NCBI GenBank assembly: GCA_036397095.1 | Contig: DASWJQ010000076.1 | Span: 1 to 28,048, forward strand | DNA length: 28,048 bases | Direction: 5' to 3' | Source of the DNA: DASWJQ01 sp036397095 | GTDB lineage: Bacteria; Chloroflexota; Anaerolineae; Anaerolineales; E44-bin32 | Part shown: positions 22,666 through 28,048 of the stretch, piece by piece | Layout: every line of letters starts with the position of its first letter | Numbering within the stretch: position 1 is the stretch's first letter | Notes under the pieces: model-generated | What the model was told of the DNA's origin: nothing | Databases searched by the model: none | The model's input: the letters and a program-made list of their open reading frames with translations, nothing else | Program-made: the position numbers and the translations under genes

Positions 22666-23688
22666 TCAGGATCCTCCCGCGGCGCTGTCATTGAAGAGCC
22701 ACAACCACGTATTGTCGAATTGGCACACTGTATTGCCCGATTCGCTGACGGCAATCATAGCAACGAAGCCCCGTTCGAAGTAGGGCACTTCGCCCGAGAA
22801 GCTCGACTGGCGGGCGGCAAATTGGGCCTGCATTTGCTCTACGATGTCGGCATGATCGTCGAGCGCCTGATCGTAGGTTGCGACGGCCTCGGGAGGCGCG
22901 TCCTCGGGCGGTTCGGTCGGCGGCCTGGGGGCCAGCGGCTGGGACGGCGGGTCGCCGGCCGTTACCTGGCCGACGCGGACGCCATTGGTGTAGAACGTGA
23001 ACTGTTTGCCCCGCCCCACGACCGTGAGCCGGTTGGTCGTGTCGTTGCGCCACTGGAAGCTGGGGTCCTGTCCATAAGCATAGATGTCGACCGCGTTCTT
23101 AGCCTGGCCATCGACCATTGACTGGAAGATGACCCGGCCATTGCCGCCGCGGCTGGCGACGGCCACATACTGGTTGGCGGCGTCTTCATTGCCGTCCGAG
23201 CGAAGGGCGAAACCGCAGCCCGAGGCTCCGGTTGTGGTGTTCCAGGTGATGTCGGACGAGATCACGAAATCGCGGGCGACCGTTCCCAGGTATTGGTTCT
23301 CGAAATCCGACGCCAGGAATCCACTCACACTGATCGTGATCGGAGGGTGAACCCAGGCCAGCTCTCCCTGCGATGGATCGACGCCGTAGTTGGGCAGCTC
23401 GGCCAGCAGCGGGGCGGCGGCTTCGACGGTCGCCGCCCGATCGGCTGCCGACAGGTTGAGCAGAGCATCGGCGGTCGCCTGGATCGAGAGCAGACCCTGG
23501 GTGGCGGCCGCTTCGGCCGTCTGCACAGCGGAGCCTGCGCCGGGTCCGCCGGCGGCGGCCGTGGCGGTGTTGGACAGCGAGTCGCCCAGCGCCTGGATCG
23601 TGGCCTGTTGGTCTCCACCCGCACCGCAGGCCAGCGCCAGGCTGGCGCAGGCGATCAGCGCCAGCAATACGCGTCGATCAGGCTTCAT
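22666..23688 (-). CDS. Lipoprotein with jelly-roll-like domain in the kinase operon
   Basis: A 340-residue exported lipoprotein. The signal VLLALIACASLALAC ends in the lipobox LALAC, with Cys at residue 21. Residues about 22-90 are Ala/Thr-rich and probably helical. Residues about 128-245 look like a concanavalin-like jelly roll (DFVISSDITWNTTTGASGCGFALRS, QYVAVASRGGNGRVIFQS, RLTVVGRGKQFTFYTNGVRVGQV), a fold used for sugar or protein binding. A Pro-rich turn and a helical region (about 255-300) precede the end. It starts one base after the transporter stop (TAATATG) and ends directly against the kinase ATG. The gene order suggests it is a cell-surface partner of the transporter and kinase. 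No enzyme motif is seen. Confidence 0.86.
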   Translation of the reverse strand: MKPDRRVLLALIACASLALACGAGGDQQATIQALGDSLSNTATAAAGGPGAGSAVQTAEAAATQGLLSIQATADALLNLSAADRAATVEAAAPLLAELPNYGVDPSQGELAWVHPPITISVSGFLASDFENQYLGTVARDFVISSDITWNTTTGASGCGFALRSDGNEDAANQYVAVASRGGNGRVIFQSMVDGQAKNAVDIYAYGQDPSFQWRNDTTNRLTVVGRGKQFTFYTNGVRVGQVTAGDPPSQPLAPRPPTEPPEDAPPEAVATYDQALDDHADIVEQMQAQFAARQSSFSGEVPYFERGFVAMIAVSESGNTVCQFDNTWLWLFNDSAAGGS

Positions 23689-23689
23689 A

Positions 23690-26600
23690 TTAGTTGACGT
23701 CCTTCCGTTTGATCAGCACCAGAATCGCCACGAACAGGATCCCAATAATCGTTAGTTGGGCGAACCATGAGAGGAACAAGCTCGGCCAGTAGGCCAGCGG
23801 GTCTTCCTTGTCCACCAGAGTCCAACCGAAGTCACGTTCGGTTGAACTGACCATGGCCTCAACGGGCTGGATGGCCGCCTCGCGGTTGAGCTGCCACTCA
23901 ATCCGCGCTTGCTGGTACTCAGCCACCCGGGCTTGGTAGATTTCAAGCTCGGCCTCGTACGCGCCGAACTCGGCCTCCGACGCGGACTGGATCGTGGCCA
24001 CCTGGTCCTGGTAGGCCTGCAGTGCATTCAGGTACTCGGCAACGGCCAGACTGTCACTCTGGTCCTCAGGTTCGACCGGAGGATCGGGCAGCGCCGGATC
24101 CTGCGGCCTGTCTGGCGGTGGCGGCGGTTCGTCGGGCGGATCGGCGTCCACGCTCGGGTGATAGAAAGCCCCAGAGCCAGGGAAGTCGCAGCTGTCCTGC
24201 TGCAGCGCCTGCGGACCCAGGCACTTGCAGCCGGCTTCGATTTTGTCTGCGGTCGTCATCAAAGCCCGCTGTTCCTGCGGCAGTTGGAAGCAAATGTCGC
24301 CGGCAATGTCCGAGCCGGGCCCGGTAATATTGACGAAGGACTTGAAGGCCCAGCTGGTCGAGGTGACGCCGCTGACCCACTGGGGCAGCGGCACCAGAGC
24401 CCCGCCAAGCACGATTTGCGGCAGCATGAAGATGATCACCAGCATCGGCGCTGCGTTCGAGGTCGGCGACAACGCCGAAGCGAACAGCCCGATCATCATG
24501 CCGGCCATCGTGGCCAGTGCCAGCGTGACATAGATCAGGACGAATTCGATCACGCCGCCGGGCATGCGGAAGGCCAGGTAGTGGATGATGACGTAGGCCG
24601 CCGACTGATACAAGGCGAACAATCCCGCCACCCACACCTTCGACATGACGTAGGGCAAGATCTTGAGGTTGACCAATCGCTCACGGCGGTAGATCTGCGA
24701 TTCCTTGACGAATTCCCGCATCTGCGACAAACCACCGACCATCACGCCGTACACTGCAAGCAGGAACATGGTTATCAGGATGGCCGGCATGCTGCCTTCA
24801 TTGAAATCGAACAGGTTGCGGCCAAGCAGGATCGAAAGCACGACATCGAGCATGCCGACAATCGGCGCCGCCGCCAGCATCAGCCCCAGGCTGAACCGAT
24901 CGCGCGTCAGGATCCTCAGATTGCGGGTCGACAGGATCAGGAACTGGCGGAATGACGACACCTGCCGCCGCAGTTTCCCGATGACCGGCTTGACGACCTG
25001 CTCGCCGGCCGAGGCCTGACTGATTTCCGACTCGCGCGCCTGCAGCGGCTCGACAACGTAGTTCAGGTAGGCCGGATGCTGCTGATAGCGCTTGGCCCAC
25101 TCCTCGGCATTGCCAAGCGCCGGATCGGACAGTAGGGCATAGATGTCGTCGAATTCCATGGCGCCGGCCCGCCGATCGCGGTCTGAGCGGTAGTTGTCGA
25201 AAAAGGCCAGGGCCTCGTCCGGCGGCCCAAACCAGGCCAGGTGCCCGCCGCGGGCCAGAAACACGACCTGATCGGCCAGCAGCACGTTCTTGGTGGCGTG
25301 GGTGATCAGGACGATTGTGCGGCCCTGGTCGGCCAAACGGCGCATCAACTGCATCAGCGCGGTCTCGGTACCTGGATCCAGGCCCGAAGAGGGCTCGTCG
25401 AGGAAGAACAGGCTGGGCTTGGTCAGCAATTCGACGCCAATCGACACGCGCTTCTGCTGACCGCCGCTCAATCCCGAGATCTGCACATCCTTGCGGTGGG
25501 CAAGGTCCAGCTCGTCCAGCACTTCTAGTATACGGTTGTGCCGTTCCTCTTTGGTCGTGTCCGACGGCATGCGCAGCTGGGCGGCGTAATCCAGCGCTTC
25601 GTACACCGTCAGCTCGACGTGAATAATGTCCTTCTGTGGGACATAACCGATGATGTTGCGAATCGAGTCGAAGCTCTGATAAACATCAACGCCATTGACC
25701 TGGACCTGACCGTGGGTCGCCGGCCGATAGCCAGCGATGGCATCGACCAGGGTGGATTTGCCTCCGCCGCTCTGACCGACGACTACCACAAACTCGCGCG
25801 GTTCGAACACCATCGACAGGTTTTGCAGGATGTTCAAGTCCTTGCGCACCCACTTATTCAGGCCCCGCACCTCGACCCGGATTTCACTCGAATCGTCGAA
25901 CTGGGAGAGTGAGTCTTCGCCGATAACAAAGCGGTAGGGCCCAATCCGAATTTCGTCGTCGAGCTTAACTGCCACTTCGCCGTTGATCGGCTCACCGTTT
26001 ACAAAGGTGCCGTTGGTGCTGTTGAGATCCTGGACGCGGAACCGCTTGCCAATGCGCTCGATGCGGGTGTGGTAGCGCGAGATGGCCGGCGCATCGAGCA
26101 TGACATCGTTCTCAGGCCCGCGGCCGATGGTGACCTCCGTCCGGTCGGCAAAGTCGATCTCCATGGGCCCACCGACGGCGGCCTCGGCCGGCGAGTCGTA
26201 TTCCAGGCTTACCATCGACCCGGGATCCCGCCCGCCAATACGCATCACGGCACCGTGGTTGAGGCGCTTGGCCCCTTCGAGAGGCAGGCCATCGATGAGG
26301 ATGGGGTTGGCGGCGTCGGCCTCGGCCACGAGTTGATAGCCATCGCCCATACGCTCGAGGCGAGCGTGCTTGCGAGATACGATCGGTGAGGGAATGGCGA
26401 TATCGCTGTCATCGCCACGGCCCAGCGTAACCACCGGCGACTTCAGCGTGTGCTCGACTTGCTTCTCGCCGGCGATCGTAACGATCAGCTTGGGGGGTAC
26501 ATCCTTCAGGCCAGCTGGCAGCGGCTCATCGCCGACGGTCGTCTCCGCCAAGCGTTTGCCGGCCATCGAGGCGGCGACTCGGGTCGCCCCGACCGGCCCA

Positions 26601-27007
26601 TCATCGGCCTCACGCTCCACTGCCAGCTCGACCTTGGCCTTCGTCTTCGGCGCGGCCTGCTCGGCCGTAGCCCCGGCCTCTACCGCTGCGGCCTCAATGG
26701 CCGGCGCCTCGAAGCGCAGGACAACGGACTGGCCCAACCCGACCTCATCGCCGGGCTTGATCTGCACCCTGCCCTCGATCTTCTTGCCGTTGAGGAAGGT
26801 GCCGTTGGAACTGCCCACGTCTTCAAGAAAGAAGTTGTCCCCAGCCCATTCGACGGCGGCATGCTTGCGCGAGACGGCGGTGAACTCGATCTGAGCGTCA
26901 GCCGCCTCGTCCCGGCCCAGGACCGTTTTGCCTTCGGCCAGGTTGAGCTGGCGGCCCTCATCCGGGCCCTTAACAATGATGAGTTTGGGACGGTCTTGAG
27001 CTGTCAC
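23690..27007 (-). CDS. Triple-FHA ABCG-type transporter (ATPase-permease fusion)
   Basis: A 1105-residue ATPase-permease fusion. Three FHA domains: residues 8-100 (GR at 31-32, SRKH 46-49, SSNGT 66-70), 172-268 (GR 196-197, SRKH 211-214, but no SSNGT-type loop) and 282-362 (GR 295-296, SRYH 310-313, STNGT 330-334). The second may bind phosphothreonine poorly. The ABC ATPase spans about 376-600: Walker A GQSGGGKST (411-419), Q458, signature LSGGQQ (513-518), Walker B LFFLDE (533-538), switch H570. The ABCG-like membrane domain spans about 685-1100 with six helices. Between helices 5 and 6 is an insert of about 200 residues with four cysteines, a Pro-rich stretch and a coiled coil (985-1045). 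The GTG at 27007 has AGAGG upstream. It heads an operon with a lipoprotein and a Ser/Thr kinase, like M. tuberculosis Rv1747/PknF. The cargo is unknown. Confidence 0.95.
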   Translation of the reverse strand: MTAQDRPKLIIVKGPDEGRQLNLAEGKTVLGRDEAADAQIEFTAVSRKHAAVEWAGDNFFLEDVGSSNGTFLNGKKIEGRVQIKPGDEVGLGQSVVLRFEAPAIEAAAVEAGATAEQAAPKTKAKVELAVEREADDGPVGATRVAASMAGKRLAETTVGDEPLPAGLKDVPPKLIVTIAGEKQVEHTLKSPVVTLGRGDDSDIAIPSPIVSRKHARLERMGDGYQLVAEADAANPILIDGLPLEGAKRLNHGAVMRIGGRDPGSMVSLEYDSPAEAAVGGPMEIDFADRTEVTIGRGPENDVMLDAPAISRYHTRIERIGKRFRVQDLNSTNGTFVNGEPINGEVAVKLDDEIRIGPYRFVIGEDSLSQFDDSSEIRVEVRGLNKWVRKDLNILQNLSMVFEPREFVVVVGQSGGGKSTLVDAIAGYRPATHGQVQVNGVDVYQSFDSIRNIIGYVPQKDIIHVELTVYEALDYAAQLRMPSDTTKEERHNRILEVLDELDLAHRKDVQISGLSGGQQKRVSIGVELLTKPSLFFLDEPSSGLDPGTETALMQLMRRLADQGRTIVLITHATKNVLLADQVVFLARGGHLAWFGPPDEALAFFDNYRSDRDRRAGAMEFDDIYALLSDPALGNAEEWAKRYQQHPAYLNYVVEPLQARESEISQASAGEQVVKPVIGKLRRQVSSFRQFLILSTRNLRILTRDRFSLGLMLAAAPIVGMLDVVLSILLGRNLFDFNEGSMPAILITMFLLAVYGVMVGGLSQMREFVKESQIYRRERLVNLKILPYVMSKVWVAGLFALYQSAAYVIIHYLAFRMPGGVIEFVLIYVTLALATMAGMMIGLFASALSPTSNAAPMLVIIFMLPQIVLGGALVPLPQWVSGVTSTSWAFKSFVNITGPGSDIAGDICFQLPQEQRALMTTADKIEAGCKCLGPQALQQDSCDFPGSGAFYHPSVDADPPDEPPPPPDRPQDPALPDPPVEPEDQSDSLAVAEYLNALQAYQDQVATIQSASEAEFGAYEAELEIYQARVAEYQQARIEWQLNREAAIQPVEAMVSSTERDFGWTLVDKEDPLAYWPSLFLSWFAQLTIIGILFVAILVLIKRKDVN

Positions 27008-27324
27008 TGCAAGCCTCTTCTTGGTTGGACACCCGATCGCTAACGCAGGTGCGGAGCGAAAGACGACTTAACTGGTCCATTATGACGCGAGCCAGCGCTG
27101 GAGACAAGCCCTGCGCGACGGTTTCTCTGTCCGCAGACGCTTGCCAAGTTTAGGTATGTAGGAATCGGTCCCACCTCCGCGGGGCCAGGCTGTGGGGCCG
27201 ACTTGGCAGCAAACGATAGGGACGGATCGGTGGCACAAAGCCCGCCCGCCGGGATGCGGCCGGCCTGCGCCGGCGACTGCTGGCGATGGGCCAACCCTAC
27301 CACGCCGGCTTGGCCAGGTCCTGC
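27008..27324. other. 317-base leader and promoter region upstream of the FHA-ABC operon
   Basis: No gene was supported here. It holds the sigma70-like promoter listed separately, and several GC-rich dyads (for example around CCAGCGCTGG at 27092-27101, inside the promoter spacer). The remaining sequence (27110-27324) shows no gene or repeat I can defend. Confidence 0.6.
27079..27107 (-). promoter_or_regulatory. Sigma70-like promoter of the FHA-ABC operon
   Basis: On the minus strand, TTGTCT (27107-27102) and CATAAT (27084-27079) are separated by exactly 17 bases. The -35 matches TTGACA in four positions and the -10 matches TATAAT in five. The expected start site, near 27072, leaves a leader of about 65 bases before the GTG at 27007. 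The spacer contains the palindrome CCAGCGCTGG, a possible operator. Confidence 0.75.
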
Positions 27325-27540
27325 CTACAGGATGACTTCCCTGTCACCCAGCAGTAGATAAGCGATGACTCCGAATGGCCGCGTGAAGAATGCGATGAGC
27401 AACCACAGGCATCAGGTCTTGCCGCTGCGTTGGGCATCCAGATTGAGCCACACCAGGCTGGCCAGGAACACCACGAACAAGGACAAACTCAGGGCCGAGC
27501 CCAGTAGCAAGCTCAGGTTGCCGAAGGTGTCACCACTCAT
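27325..27540 (-). pseudogene. PLDc_N-like two-helix membrane protein with in-frame TGA
   Basis: From the ATG at 27540, with GGGAGG five bases upstream, the frame reads 42 codons, MSGDTFGNLSLLLGSALSLS then LFVVFLASLVWLNLDAQRSG and KT. It meets a TGA at 27414-27412 and then continues as CLWLLIAFFTRPFGVIAYLL and LGDREVIL to a TAG at 27327-27325. The two halves together are a complete 71-position small membrane protein of the phospholipase-D-nuclease N-terminal (PLDc_N) type: a helix, WLNLDARRxG, a second helix, FGVIAYLLLG. The reading frame does not change, so only the TGA breaks it. Other genes here end in TGA, so the standard code holds and recoding is unlikely. A single-base nonsense mutation or a sequence error is the best explanation. 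Confidence 0.75.
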
Positions 27541-27629
27541 ACTGGCCTCCCAGAGGCGGTCTGGCTCCGCCCTTCGATCCCCTCCAGCCTACAGGTATCG
27601 AAGCTGGCCCTGAGCCGGTGTGGCGGGAG

Positions 27630-28048
27630 CTAGCCTGCCTGGCCGGCCAGCAGTTGGCGCCGGACAACCTCACTCTTGATCCAGCCCTGAGGAATGGACG
27701 CACCTGGCTGGGTGAGCAGGCCAATGGCCTTGACGGCTCTTGACCTGACGGCTGCGCTTGTGTCGGCCGTCAAAGCGGCGACCGACCGTGCAATCTCGTC
27801 CGGTGGCTCGGGATCGAGGCGGGCATGGATAAGAAGGCTGACGATGGCCCAACTCCGGACGAAAGGGCTTGGATCCGAGAGCATATCCAGCAGGCAGACC
27901 CGTACCTCCTCCCGTGGTGCGGGCTGCGTCGCCAGGTGGCCGAAAACCATCGCCAGATGCCAGCGCACCATTGGCACATCGTCCCCGCGGGCGCGGACGA
28001 TTAGGTCCGGCAGAAACTCAGCCAGCCAGGCCGGCCGCTGGCGAGCCA
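27630..28048 (-). CDS. HEAT-repeat protein, 5' end beyond the window
   Basis: The C-terminal 138 residues of an all-helical protein. The frame is open to the window edge (first complete codon at 28046), so the GTG at 27977 is internal. The helices come in HEAT-like pairs: RPAWLAEFLPDLIVRARGDDVPMVRWHLAMVFGHLA, then EVRVCLLDMLSDPSPFVRSWAIVSLLIHA, then EIARSVAALTADTSAAVRSRAVKAIGLL. They show the Asp-Pro/Arg pattern of canonical HEAT motifs (DPSPFVRSWA, TSAAVRSRA). Such solenoids are protein-binding scaffolds, and no partner is indicated. It ends 89 bases before the TGA-broken membrane gene on the same strand. Confidence 0.82.
   Translation of the reverse strand, partial: ARQRPAWLAEFLPDLIVRARGDDVPMVRWHLAMVFGHLATQPAPREEVRVCLLDMLSDPSPFVRSWAIVSLLIHARLDPEPPDEIARSVAALTADTSAAVRSRAVKAIGLLTQPGASIPQGWIKSEVVRRQLLAGQAG

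Noticed and set aside
23909..24955. 348-codon plus-strand open frame opposite the FHA-ABC permease
   Set aside because: The composition (Gln/His/Arg-rich, no motif) is typical of antisense shadow frames.
27325..27540. Selenocysteine insertion at the in-frame TGA
   Set aside because: The family has no redox role, no SECIS-like stem is evident just downstream, and a simple nonsense mutation explains it.

Overview
The window reads like a chromosomal segment of a high-GC bacterium, most likely Chloroflexota (Anaerolineae-like). This is an inference from gene content, not from a marker gene. The pointers are an FHA-ABC transporter beside a Ser/Thr kinase, many small lipoproteins, LysM/TPR/HEAT proteins, an HHxxH M50-like membrane protein, frequent TTG and GTG starts, and strong GGAGG Shine-Dalgarno sites. 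No rRNA, tRNA, CRISPR array, transposase, phage gene or replication origin was seen.

Layout. 1-4.3 kb: 3' part of a YbdG-type mechanosensitive channel, converging on a degenerate M50-like membrane protein, then a SRPBCC protein, a lipoprotein and a KimA-like APC potassium transporter. 4.3-6.8 kb: a divergent pair, DUF2277 and a GT39-like membrane glycosyltransferase, ending at a perfect 28-bp palindrome. 6.8-13.5 kb: a minus-strand series with a MerR/TipAS regulator under a classic 19-bp-spacer promoter, a DMT half-transporter, a GlsB/YeaQ protein, a coupled TPR-NTF2 protein and lipoprotein, a VOC protein, a SRPBCC protein, a lipoprotein with a clear terminator, a HEAT-like protein, a probable frameshifted small gene and a four-helix membrane protein whose best-placed start is ATA. 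13.5-21 kb: a Cas4/RecB-like PD-(D/E)XK nuclease, an FkbM methyltransferase, a small membrane protein, a DUF1801 gene broken by two frameshifts, a VOC protein, a coupled Rid-LysE pair, a LysM lipoprotein, a two-Cys membrane protein, a lipoprotein, a DoxX-like protein and dodecin.

21-27 kb is the most notable unit: one minus-strand operon with no intergenic space, encoding (1) a 1105-residue protein with three FHA domains, an ABC ATPase and an ABCG-type membrane domain carrying a long extracytoplasmic insert, (2) a lipoprotein with a jelly-roll-like domain, and (3) a transmembrane Ser/Thr kinase with an extracytoplasmic sensor-like domain. A sigma70-like promoter precedes it and a hairpin terminator follows it. 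The arrangement resembles mycobacterial Rv1747/PknF, in which the kinase phosphorylates the FHA-ABC exporter, but it has an extra FHA domain and an extra lipoprotein.

27-28 kb: a small two-helix PLDc_N-like gene interrupted by an in-frame TGA, and the 3' part of a HEAT-repeat gene running off the window.

Several genes carry apparent lesions (TGA interruption, two single-base shifts, a homopolymer shift, an ATA start). Either the strain is losing accessory genes, or part of this is assembly error. Reads would settle it.
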